Positions 1 through 6,813 of a DNA stretch of 10,093 bases are shown here, piece after piece (positions within the stretch are counted from its first letter, which is position 1; the number at the start of each line of letters is the position of its first letter). The translations under genes and the position numbers were made by a program. Origin of the DNA: CAYYJM01 sp964471755 (GTDB lineage: Bacteria; Planctomycetota; Planctomycetia; Gemmatales; Gemmataceae); contig CAYYJM010000232.1 in the NCBI GenBank assembly GCA_964471755.1, forward strand, positions 1 to 10,093. The letters are read 5' to 3'. Under the pieces are notes generated by a model. It ran no database searches, was not told where the DNA came from, and saw only the letters and a list, made by a program, of their open reading frames with translations.

Positions 1-1005
1 GCGGCAGACCGCCTTGTCAGCCGTCACGTAGAGGTAGCCGGCGGGGCTCCAGGCGCAGTTCGAGGTGGGCACACCGGTCGCGATGGTGCCCAGGGGGGTG
101 CCGTCCGGGGTGAAGACGAGGATGCCGCCGGGACCGCTGGCGAAGACGTTGCCATCCCGATCGAGTTTCATGCCGTCCGGCAGACCCTTGAGTTTGCCGA
201 CGTTCTTGGTCACGTCGAAGAAGACCTTGCCCTTGCCCAGGGTGCCGTCGGCCTTCACCGGGAATGCCTTCCAGATGGCCTGGGCCGGGTCGGAGTTGGC
301 GACGTAGAGCGTCTTCTCGTCCGGCGAGAAGGCGATGCCGTTCGGCTTCGTCATCTCGCGGGTGAGCAGGGTCAACTCGCCCTTCGGGCTCAACCGCCAG
401 ACGCCACAGTAGTCGAGATCCCGATCGGGGAACTCGCCCTTCTTGCTCTTGACCATTCGGCCGTAGGGCGGATCGGTGAAGTAGAGGTCGCCGTTCGACT
501 TGAACGTGGCGTCGTTGGGGCTGTTGAGGTGCTTGCCGTCCGGCGTCCTGGCGACCAGGGGCGTCTTCTTCTTTGTGGCGAGGTTCAGGGACGTGATGCG
601 ATGATCGCCATGTTCGCAGAGGATGAGCTGGCCCTTCGGCCCGAGGACCAGGCCGTTGGAGCCGGGCTCGACGAAGTCGGTTCGTTTGCCCTCGTAGCCG
701 GACGGCTTGAGGAAGAGGCTCTCGCCCTTGCCGGGCTGCCACTTGTAGATGCTGTTGCGTGGAATGTCGCTGAAGAGGAGGTAGCCGCCCGCCTTGTCGG
801 CGATCCAGACCGGGCCCTCGACCCAGTCGTGGCCCGTGGTGAGAACCTCGAGGACCGCTCCTTTGGGAATGAGCTTGTCGAAGCGAGGATCGAGCCGTTC
901 GATGGTGCCGAGGGTCTTGTGCGGTTCGGCCTTCTCCCGGGCGCGGCCGAGGGGGACGGCCAGGCTGGCGACGAGGGCCAGCAACAGCAGCCGGCGTGCG
1001 ATCAT
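1..1005 (-). CDS. Secreted SMP-30/gluconolactonase-family lactonase (3' end outside window)
   Basis: Probable sugar lactone hydrolase of the six-bladed beta-propeller SMP-30/gluconolactonase/LRE family, exported to the periplasm. The first 335 residues are in the window and the frame is still open at base 1. The N-terminus is a Sec signal peptide (MIARR, then a Leu/Ala-rich core to about residue 22). The family's metal ligands can be recognised: Glu63 in VEGPVW, Asn222 in KPNGIAFSPDE and Asp277 in LPDGM. Asn164 in NSPNDA matches the substrate-contact Asn of SMP-30. The ATG at 1005-1003 has an AAGGAG ribosome site 8 bases upstream (1019-1014), which fixes the start. The gene is divergent from the lipoprotein gene. 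The family is clear; the substrate is not, because planctomycete paralogues act on varied lactones or are uncharacterised. Confidence 0.9.
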   Translation of the reverse strand, partial: MIARRLLLLALVASLAVPLGRAREKAEPHKTLGTIERLDPRFDKLIPKGAVLEVLTTGHDWVEGPVWIADKAGGYLLFSDIPRNSIYKWQPGKGESLFLKPSGYEGKRTDFVEPGSNGLVLGPKGQLILCEHGDHRITSLNLATKKKTPLVARTPDGKHLNSPNDATFKSNGDLYFTDPPYGRMVKSKKGEFPDRDLDYCGVWRLSPKGELTLLTREMTKPNGIAFSPDEKTLYVANSDPAQAIWKAFPVKADGTLGKGKVFFDVTKNVGKLKGLPDGMKLDRDGNVFASGPGGILVFTPDGTPLGTIATGVPTSNCAWSPAGYLYVTADKAVCR

Positions 1006-1058
1006 GTGTGCGACTCCTTGTGTGGTGCCGGCGACCGAAAGCGGTTGCCGTGGCCGGT

Positions 1059-1086
1059 AGCATAGCACGTCGTCCGGCCGGCTCAA
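1059..1086 (-). promoter_or_regulatory. Candidate sigma70-type promoter for the SMP-30 gene
   Basis: Read on the minus strand, TTGAGC (1086-1081) is separated by 16 bases from TATGCT (1064-1059). Each box matches consensus at four of six positions. It lies about 54 bases upstream of the SMP-30 start codon and points toward it. The match is moderate and made by eye. Confidence 0.4.
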
Positions 1087-1142
1087 GGGGCTAGTTCAAA
1101 GGTGAGATTTGGGGCAAAAAGAAAATCACATGTAATTAGGGG

Positions 1143-1171
1143 TTGAAAAGCCGATAACCACATCCTATACT
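1143..1171 (+). promoter_or_regulatory. Strong sigma70-type promoter for the lipoprotein-DUF1559 unit
   Basis: TTGAAA (1143-1148) and TATACT (1166-1171) are separated by exactly 17 bases. Each box matches the sigma70 consensus at five of six positions. The site sits in the most AT-rich stretch of the neighbourhood (about 1096-1175) and lies 109 bases upstream of the lipoprotein start codon. That leaves a leader of roughly 100 bases, in which I see no recognisable riboswitch. Confidence 0.7.
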
Positions 1172-1280
1172 ACTCGAGAGAAGGGACACAACACGCGACC
1201 TACGGGCGAATGCGATTCGGTCCTGACATTCCCTTCTCCTTCGCCAGCCCCGAAAATGCTCCATCCTCAATACCGGAGAG

Positions 1281-1730
1281 ATGATGCGCACGACGCATCG
1301 CGGATGCCTTGTTCTGTCAGTAGTGATCCTGTCCCTGAGTATGATCGGGTGCGGCGGTGGCAGCTCGCGTCTGAAGGTGCAGGGGAAGGTAGTGAACAAT
1401 GGCACCCCCTACACCCACCGTGCGGATACGGAAACGTTCCAGGTAACCTTCCGTTCCGCAGGCGAGCAGTCCCAGAGCTTTACGCCGGCGGTGGACGAGG
1501 CGACGGGAACGTTCACCCTGCTGGGCAGCGACGGTACGGGAATCCCTCCGGGGACGTACACCATTGAAGTGACCAGTCTGCCTTATGGACCACCGAAGCC
1601 GGGCAGCCCACAGGGCGACCGCTTCAAGACTCGCTACACGGGGGCAAAGTCCCCGCTGAAGGTCGAGATCAAGCCAGATACGCGGTCCATTACGATCGAT
1701 GTCGGAGCCGGGACGGTTACTCCCTCCTGA
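1281..1730 (+). CDS. Small planctomycete lipoprotein with transthyretin/carboxypeptidase-regulatory-like domain
   Basis: Predicted lipoprotein of 149 residues, function unknown. The N-terminus is a lipoprotein signal: basic residues, a hydrophobic core from about residue 10, then SMIGC with the lipidated Cys at 24, followed by GGGSS. The mature part begins KVQGKVVNNGTPY and later has GIPPGTYTIEV and a C-terminal SPLKVEI...SITIDV strand pair. This is the pattern of the short beta-sandwich lipoproteins that accompany DUF1559 proteins in planctomycetes. GGAG (1275-1278) is only 2 bases from ATG 1281 but 5 bases from the next in-frame ATG at 1284, so the true start may be 1284. The DUF1559 gene follows after 57 bases in the same direction and is probably co-transcribed. 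In many planctomycete pairs the lipoprotein gene comes second; here it comes first. Confidence 0.85.
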   Translation: MMRTTHRGCLVLSVVILSLSMIGCGGGSSRLKVQGKVVNNGTPYTHRADTETFQVTFRSAGEQSQSFTPAVDEATGTFTLLGSDGTGIPPGTYTIEVTSLPYGPPKPGSPQGDRFKTRYTGAKSPLKVEIKPDTRSITIDVGAGTVTPS

Positions 1731-1787
1731 GCCTGCAGCACAATCATTCTGACGCACTGATTTCTGATTTTCCTTCTGGAGGTTTCG

Positions 1788-2627
1788 ATGTCTGTTCGTG
1801 TTCGTCCGGGTCGGTCTGCCTTCACTCTGATCGAACTGCTCGTCGTGATCGCCATCATTGCGATCCTGATCGGTCTGCTGCTTCCCGCCGTGCAGAAGGT
1901 TCGCGAGGCCGCCTCGCGGATGCAGAGCCAGAACAATCTCAAGCAGATCGGTATCGCGATGCACGCCCATAACGATGCTCGCAATCGTCTGCCGTACAAC
2001 GGTTCGGGCGGTAGCTGGGCGAACCTGTCCAACTCGGGCAGCGGCAGCTGGGCCTGGCAGGTCATGCCGTACATCGAGCAGGACAGCCTGTATCGGCAGG
2101 CGAACGGTTCGACCAGCAACAACGCGACGCCGGCGACGTATCTGACCCAGCCGGTCAAGGCGTACATCTGCCCGGGTCGTGGCCGAATCGGTTACACGCC
2201 GACCGGCTCCGGCATCAACAATGCGGGCACGACGACCGACTACGCTCTGAACTACCGCATCAACGCTCCCACGGGCAGCACCGGTAGCGGCGACTACGGC
2301 ATGACGATTCAGCGGATTCAGGACGGCTCGTCGAACACGCTGCTGGTCGGCTCCGCCTCGTTGCAGTACGGCCAGTATCAGACGACCAACCCGGGCGGCT
2401 GGAACGAGACGATCTGGATTGGCGGTTACGGTGGCTCCGGTCGCGGCGGCTCGACGTTCCAGCAGGACGGCCCGAGCATCAGCCAGGGCGACCAGTGGGG
2501 TAGCCCGTTCAGCGGTGGCTGCCCGGTCCTGCTGGCCGACGGCAGCGTCCGCAGCATCCCGTACGGCTACAACGGCTACAACCTCGTCTATCCCAACGAC
2601 GGCGGCGTTCTCACGGGTCTGAACTGA
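1788..2627 (+). CDS. DUF1559 protein with prepilin-type N-terminal methylation/cleavage motif
   Basis: Type II secretion pseudopilin-like protein of the DUF1559 (SBP_bac_10-like) family, hugely expanded in planctomycetes and of unknown function. Residues 11-30 carry the prepilin motif: cleavage is expected between Ala11 and Phe12 in AFTLIELLVV, with the essential Glu at mature position 5 (Glu16) and a hydrophobic helix to about residue 34. AVQKVREAASRMQSQNNLKQI and the ADGSVR motif near the C-terminus are family hallmarks. At 279 residues it is on the short side for the family. Its middle is rich in Gly, Ser, Asn and Thr, and the His that usually begins the C-terminal HPGG...ADGSVR block is replaced (SPFSGGCPVLLADGS). 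GGAGG (1778-1782) is 5 bases before the ATG. It is likely in one transcript with the lipoprotein upstream and ends just before a hairpin terminator. Confidence 0.93.
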   Translation: MSVRVRPGRSAFTLIELLVVIAIIAILIGLLLPAVQKVREAASRMQSQNNLKQIGIAMHAHNDARNRLPYNGSGGSWANLSNSGSGSWAWQVMPYIEQDSLYRQANGSTSNNATPATYLTQPVKAYICPGRGRIGYTPTGSGINNAGTTTDYALNYRINAPTGSTGSGDYGMTIQRIQDGSSNTLLVGSASLQYGQYQTTNPGGWNETIWIGGYGGSGRGGSTFQQDGPSISQGDQWGSPFSGGCPVLLADGSVRSIPYGYNGYNLVYPNDGGVLTGLN

Positions 2628-2649
2628 GCGGTTCACTGTTGAAGCTGGC

Positions 2650-2695
2650 CCGGCCGGCGCTTCCCATCCCGGAAGCGTCGGCCGGTGTCATTTTT
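2650..2695 (+). terminator. Intrinsic terminator after the DUF1559 gene
   Basis: Inverted repeat 2650-2664 / 2671-2685 forms a 15-bp stem with one G-T pair and a 6-base loop (CATCCC). After a five-base spacer (TGTCA) comes a run of five T (2691-2695). It starts 23 bases after the DUF1559 stop codon. It separates this unit from the downstream hydrolase gene. Confidence 0.7.
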
Positions 2696-2784
2696 GGCGA
2701 CGAGACAGGGCCGGTTGGGTAGTATGCCATTGTGCCGCTCGCCAAACGCCCCCGTGCAGTAACCGGCGCAAAGGAGATCGCACC

Positions 2785-4494
2785 ATGACTTCTCGCCACC
2801 CGGGATGGAGTCTCGTACTGGCGTTGGCCTCGACATCCATCGCTGCCGCGGGCGAGCTGGAAATCACCGGCATCCGCGCCGTGCATCGACACGGGCAGAC
2901 ATTCATCACCTGGAATGACGTCGCCGACGGCGAGGCCGGCGCGAAGTTCCGCTACAGCCTGTACCGCTCGACGCATCCGATCACTGCGGACAATCTCAAG
3001 GACGCCGAGCTGTGCTATCACGGTGTCCTCAACAACTCGGCGAAACTGTTTGGCCATGCCTTCAACCACAAGGATCGCATCGATCCCATGAAACCGACAG
3101 CGATCCTCGTCGAGGGCGGCCCTCCTCTGCCGATGTGGAGCGGTCTCGCCGTGCATACCGTTCGCAAGGCCGGAAAGGCGTACTACGCCGTCGTCGCGAC
3201 TGACAAGAAGCACGCGCCCGTCTCCGGCATCGTACCCGGCAAGAGTGCGACGACGGCCCCCGTCGTCGAGGAAGTCGCGCCGATCCGGCCGATCAAGCTG
3301 CATGACTCGAAGTCACGCGGCATCTACTCGGCACAGACGTCGATCACCGGCCAGAAGGGCCTCCCCTTGCGGGTGGCGTTGCATGGCAGTCAGGGCCAGG
3401 GCGGCACCGCCGGCGATTACGGCGATTACTACCTGTATTTCGCCACTCCGGAGATGGGATATCGCGATGGGCTGCCTGGAGTCTTCACCGTTGTGGAGCG
3501 GCGTGAGAAGACCGGCAACTACCTGCTGCTGAACGGTCGCGATGCCATCGAGCATCCCGGCGGCACGCAGGCCCTGGAGACGTTCTGGTTCGGCTACTCG
3601 TGCGTTCCCCAACTGGCGAAGCACACCGAAGCGCGCGCCTACCCGTTCACGGAGCGCCGTCAGGAGTGGATCATTGACTGGGTCGTGAAGGCGTACGCCG
3701 CCGATCCCGAACGAGTGACGATGTCCGGTGGTTCGATGGGAGCCTGGGGCACGACGACGTACGGTCTTCGCCACCCCGACCGGTTCGCGGCCCTCTACCC
3801 GAACCGGCCACGAACCCGGCAACGCGGTCTACCCACGATCGGCACGCCAGTCCCAAAGACGCAGAAGGTGTTTCTCGACGACGGAATCACGGATTACTTC
3901 ACACGCATGGACCTGGTGAAATTCGCCTCCGAACACCCCGGCGACCTGCCGTTCTACGGTTGGTGCTGCGGCCGTCGTGACGGTTTCGCCACGTGGCAGG
4001 AGCAGATCGACATGGTGAAGGCAATGACCGCGTCCAGACACGGGTTCGCCTTTGCCTGGAACAACGGCGACCACAGTTCCGGAGCCGAGCCGATGGCGCG
4101 GGTGCTGAAGTATTATCCGCCGGAACTCTTCGCTCGGAACAGGAGCTACCCGGCGTTCTCCCGGAGTTCGATCGACCAGAACCCCGGCGACGGCGATCCG
4201 AAAACGGGCGACCTGGAAGGGGGCATCAACCTCGGCTTTCGCTGGGCCGACGTGGTCGATGAGGAAACGCGCTGGACGGTGACGTTGTCGAACACCCTCG
4301 CCACCGCCGACATGACGGTGGACGTGACACCGCGACGGTGCCAGTCGTTCAAGCCGCGTCCCGGTTCGTCCTGGAAGTGGAAGTCGTCGTTGGGTGACAG
4401 CGGCACGGTCAAGGCCGACGCGGCCGGCCTCGTGACCGTGCCGCGCGTCAAGCTCGCGCCCGATAAAGAGACCGTGCTGTCGATCACCCCCTGA
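2785..4494 (+). CDS. Secreted alpha/beta-hydrolase (esterase/peptidase-like) with N-terminal beta-sandwich domain
   Basis: Exported serine hydrolase of 569 residues; substrate unknown. A Sec signal peptide covers residues 1-22 (cleavage after AAA). Residues about 24-150 look like a fibronectin III-like sandwich (ITGIRAVHRHGQTFITW...YSLYRS). From about 180 an alpha/beta-hydrolase fold follows: LPLRVALHGSQGQGG resembles an oxyanion-loop strand, and the nucleophile elbow is GGSMGAWG with Ser317. Asp399 in WCCGRRDGFATW and His430 in NNGDHSSG are the best candidates for the acid and base. The C-terminal 90 residues or so (RWADVVDEETRWTVTLS onward) form another small beta domain. AAGGAG (2771-2776) sits 8 bases before the ATG. 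It has its own spacing after a terminator and is therefore probably a single-gene transcript; I see no convincing -35/-10 pair. It ends 36 bases from the convergent siroheme gene. The fold is confident; esterase versus peptidase is open. Confidence 0.8.
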   Translation: MTSRHPGWSLVLALASTSIAAAGELEITGIRAVHRHGQTFITWNDVADGEAGAKFRYSLYRSTHPITADNLKDAELCYHGVLNNSAKLFGHAFNHKDRIDPMKPTAILVEGGPPLPMWSGLAVHTVRKAGKAYYAVVATDKKHAPVSGIVPGKSATTAPVVEEVAPIRPIKLHDSKSRGIYSAQTSITGQKGLPLRVALHGSQGQGGTAGDYGDYYLYFATPEMGYRDGLPGVFTVVERREKTGNYLLLNGRDAIEHPGGTQALETFWFGYSCVPQLAKHTEARAYPFTERRQEWIIDWVVKAYAADPERVTMSGGSMGAWGTTTYGLRHPDRFAALYPNRPRTRQRGLPTIGTPVPKTQKVFLDDGITDYFTRMDLVKFASEHPGDLPFYGWCCGRRDGFATWQEQIDMVKAMTASRHGFAFAWNNGDHSSGAEPMARVLKYYPPELFARNRSYPAFSRSSIDQNPGDGDPKTGDLEGGINLGFRWADVVDEETRWTVTLSNTLATADMTVDVTPRRCQSFKPRPGSSWKWKSSLGDSGTVKADAAGLVTVPRVKLAPDKETVLSITP

Positions 4495-4530
4495 TCCGGA
4501 GGCGGTAGGCCCGGAGTGTCTCTCGGCTGG

Positions 4531-5154
4531 TCAGGGACAAAACGACATCTGGATCCGCTCACGGAGCATCGCTCGGACGGCCTCGACACCATGAGTGACC
4601 AGGAGGGCGGGCCCATCCAGCGCTGCCAGTTCGCGAGCCAGCGCCCGGCGACGATCCGGATCGGCGATCGTCTCCTGAGCAAGGCATCGCATCTCTTCCA
4701 GCAGGTCGAGCCAGGTGGCCAGGCTTTCGGGTAGGTGGGCCTCCAGGTCGTCGCGCACCCGGGCGGCGAGGGACGGTGCGGCACCGCTCGTGCCCACCGT
4801 CACGAGCAATCGACCACGCTGAATCGTCGCCGGAAAGTACAGGTCGCCCGCTTCGGGATCGCCAGCGGCGTTGACCCACAGGCCGCGCTCACGGGCCTGG
4901 CGAGCAACCTCGGCATCGATCTCGGGACTCGCCGCAGTCACGACGAGGGCGACCTCGATCAGATGCTCGGAGCGAAAGGGTTCTTGCAACCAGGTCAGGG
5001 CCGGATGGTCGAGATCGCGGGGGCGCACCTCCAGAGCGACGAGCCGGACGCGAGCCCCGGCGTCGAGCAGAGTCCGCGCCTTCCGCTGGCCGACCGGGCC
5101 GCCACCGACGACCAGCACGAGCTTTCCCGTCACGTCGAGATGGACGGCGAGCAT
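4531..5154 (-). CDS. Precorrin-2 dehydrogenase / sirohydrochlorin ferrochelatase (siroheme synthase, CysG N-terminal type)
   Basis: Cytoplasmic enzyme that oxidises precorrin-2 with NAD+ to sirohydrochlorin and, in bifunctional members, inserts iron to give siroheme. The protein has 207 residues, the usual length of stand-alone Met8/CysG-N proteins; no methyltransferase domain is fused. Residues 10-32 are the dinucleotide-binding start (GKLVLVVGGGPVGQRKA). VNAAGDPEAGDLYFPA (94-109) is the conserved active-site block, with Asp99 in the place of the catalytic Asp of CysG/Met8. TSGAAPSLAARVRDDLE (122-138) is the dimerisation/helical signature. The open frame extends upstream to 5340, but that stretch is repeat DNA. 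ATG 5154 has GGAGGT 9 bases upstream and begins right at the Rossmann strand, so I chose it. No other tetrapyrrole gene is visible. The pathway role is sure; whether it chelates iron is inferred. Confidence 0.92.
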   Translation of the reverse strand: MLAVHLDVTGKLVLVVGGGPVGQRKARTLLDAGARVRLVALEVRPRDLDHPALTWLQEPFRSEHLIEVALVVTAASPEIDAEVARQARERGLWVNAAGDPEAGDLYFPATIQRGRLLVTVGTSGAAPSLAARVRDDLEAHLPESLATWLDLLEEMRCLAQETIADPDRRRALARELAALDGPALLVTHGVEAVRAMLRERIQMSFCP

Positions 5155-5200
5155 GTCGGAATGACCTCCGCAAAGCAAGAGTGGGTAGCGATTCCTCAGA

Positions 5201-5408
5201 TGTAGGGTGGGCGGGAGCGCCACCGACGCCCCATCGCCCCCGAAGGCCGGAGCAGCGCAGGCCCACCGATGCTCCCTCGGGAGCGCAGCGACACCGCAGT
5301 TGCCTTTCTGATCGGTGTCGCTGCGCTCCCGTCGGAGCATCGGTGGGCCTGCGCTGTTCCGGCCTAATGCGGCGACGAGGCGTCAGCGGCGCTCCGGCCC
5401 ACCCTACA
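5201..5408. repeat. 208-bp MITE-like near-palindromic inverted repeat
   Basis: Two 96-base arms, 5201-5296 and 5313-5408, are inverted copies of each other without any gap, with 12 mismatches (84 of 96 matching), around a 16-base loop (5297-5312). The outer 11 bases are exact inverted repeats (TGTAGGGTGGG at the left, CCCACCCTACA at the right). The inner 43 bases of each arm (5254-5296 / 5313-5355) differ at only two positions. It fills nearly all of the 303-base space between the siroheme gene and the ATP-grasp gene. It has no credible coding capacity. I see no target-site duplication at the borders (CCTCAGA left, TGGGCGT right). It could fold into a very long hairpin in RNA and may end transcripts arriving from the ATP-grasp gene. 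Confidence 0.85.
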
Positions 5409-5457
5409 TGGGCGTCTAACACGGGATCGGCCGAGATGTGGCGATGCTGCCTCATCG

Positions 5458-6576
5458 TCACAAGCCCGCACGGCGGGCCGTCTCCTCCAGTTCCAACGCC
5501 GCGATCGATCGGCCGTTGCTGTCCACCAGTCCCGGGAAGAAGTCGCCGAAGGCGTTCATCTCCAGAATGAAGTGCCGGTGGAAGCCGGCCTCGAAGAGCA
5601 GATCGATGCCGACCGTCTCACCGCGATACAGACTCGCCGCCGCCTCGCAGTGGTCCAGGGCGTCGAGCCAGGCGCGCGTCGGGATCGCGGCCCGGCACAC
5701 CTGCCAGTCGCCGCGTTGGCCGCCGAGATGCAGGTTCGTCATCGGCAGCCAGCTCAGCCGGAAGATCGTCACGGTCGGCTTGCCATGAACGCAGACGACG
5801 CGCACGTCGAAGTTACGGCCCTCGACCGTCGCCATGCGGATGCCCTCCTGCACGCAGAGCCCCTGCTGGCCGAGAAAGTCGAGAACGCGAACCAGTTCCG
5901 GCCCACGGTAAGACGCCAGCCGCCGGCTGCTGAAGAAGCCGTCGGCCAGGCTGACGACGCTGCTCTGGCCGGTCGGCTCCGGCCCGTTCGACACGACGAC
6001 GATGGCCGACGCCGACGAGCCGGTGTTGAGCTTGGCATACGCCGTCCGCCAGCGAGTCGCCCGGATCGCGTCGAGAACCTCGCCCGGTCCCGGCGGTGGA
6101 TCGAGCGTCCCGGGGATGGGCAAGCCCGCCTGGCGGAGTCGTCGGCAGGTGGCGTTCTTGTCGAACATCTCGACGATGGCCAGCGGATCGGCCAGGACGT
6201 GGAGGTGCGGCCGGGCCCGAAACGACGCATCGAGGCCGGCAAGCGTTCGGCGAAAGCCCTCGAAGAAGGCGAGCGGCTCGACGAGCTTGCCCTTCTGAAA
6301 TGGCAGTGACAGGAAAGTGTCATCGCCGGTGCCAAGGGCGAGCAACTGGCGGGCGACGTGCCAGTCCCGGCCGGGCGATTCGAGCCGGACGATGGCGGGC
6401 CGATCGAACGCGACGAGGCCGTCCAGGTTGCCGGCCCGAGGAACGACATCGGACCAGGGGACGAGTTCGACGTCGGCCTCGATGCCGCGAGCGTGCCAGA
6501 AGGCACGCAGTTCCGGTTCGTAGGCCAGCCAGCGCTTGCTGTCCGGGTTGGCAAGGATGACGTGACGCGGGGTCAT
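5458..6576 (-). CDS. ATP-grasp family protein, STM4014-like
   Basis: Predicted cytoplasmic ATP-dependent carboxylate-amine or carboxylate-thiol ligase of 372 residues; substrate unknown. Residues 1-125 form an N-terminal alpha/beta domain (RHVILANPDSKRW..., then AIVRLESPGRDW at 61-72) resembling the STM4014 family. The ATP-grasp part follows: DKNATCRRLRQAGLPIP (139-155, Lys140), AYAKLNTGSSAS (179-190, Lys182 plus the glycine/serine loop), VQEGI (242-246, hinge), GRNFDVRVVCV (253-263), and the metal-binding strands GIDLLF (Asp325) and ILEMNAFGDFFPGL (Glu339, Asn341). All key ATP and magnesium positions appear intact. ATG 6576 is chosen because homology-like sequence starts there; its upstream GGAAG is only a weak ribosome site. 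The family assignment to STM4014 is from memory of its general pattern; plain ATP-grasp is safe. The partner genes STM4011-4013 are not in the window. Confidence 0.82.
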   Translation of the reverse strand: MTPRHVILANPDSKRWLAYEPELRAFWHARGIEADVELVPWSDVVPRAGNLDGLVAFDRPAIVRLESPGRDWHVARQLLALGTGDDTFLSLPFQKGKLVEPLAFFEGFRRTLAGLDASFRARPHLHVLADPLAIVEMFDKNATCRRLRQAGLPIPGTLDPPPGPGEVLDAIRATRWRTAYAKLNTGSSASAIVVVSNGPEPTGQSSVVSLADGFFSSRRLASYRGPELVRVLDFLGQQGLCVQEGIRMATVEGRNFDVRVVCVHGKPTVTIFRLSWLPMTNLHLGGQRGDWQVCRAAIPTRAWLDALDHCEAAASLYRGETVGIDLLFEAGFHRHFILEMNAFGDFFPGLVDSNGRSIAALELEETARRAGL

Positions 6577-6684
6577 GAGGATTCTTCCGCCGTTATCATT
6601 TCTCCCGTTGTAGAGACGAACTCGCTGTCGGTCGAATCGATCTCGGCTGGGATCGAGTCGCTTCTTTCCACAAGGAAGGGCCAG

Positions 6685-6697
6685 ATTATCCGATAAT
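6685..6697. promoter_or_regulatory. Small palindrome in the divergent intergenic region (possible operator)
   Basis: ATTATC and GATAAT flank one central C, giving a perfect 13-base dyad in an otherwise GC-rich 237-base spacer (6577-6813) between the divergent ATP-grasp and lipase-like genes. It lies 109 bases from the ATP-grasp start and 117 from the lipase-like start. The half-site GATAAT also resembles a -10 box. A weak plus-strand promoter, TTGTCG (6726-6731) with TATAGC (6747-6752), has a poor 15-base spacer. I see nothing else definite in this spacer. Confidence 0.3.
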
Positions 6698-6813
6698 GGG
6701 TGTCCGGCAGAGACGCTACGACTCGTTGTCGGTGGTAGAGTTCTTGTATAGCGATTGATCATCGAAGCGCGATCCCTCTCGGCGATCGACGCCTTGCCCG
6801 GAGAGTACCACCG

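Noticed and set aside
17..1063. A 348-codon minus-strand frame over the SMP-30 gene
   Set aside because: It is Arg/Pro/His-rich with no domain signs, while the neighbouring frame gives a full signal peptide and SMP-30 motifs with a good ribosome site.
1317..2636. A 439-codon frame antisense to the lipoprotein and DUF1559 genes
   Set aside because: Composition is that of a shadow frame; the plus-strand genes have signal sequences, ribosome sites, promoter and terminator.
5155..5340. N-terminal extension of the siroheme enzyme by 62 residues
   Set aside because: The extension is translated from the inverted-repeat element; ATG 5154 has a strong ribosome site and begins at the Rossmann fold.
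6573..6599. An eight-codon leader ORF whose stop overlaps the ATP-grasp start codon (ATGA)
   Set aside because: It has no ribosome site of its own and no codon pattern typical of attenuation; probably chance.
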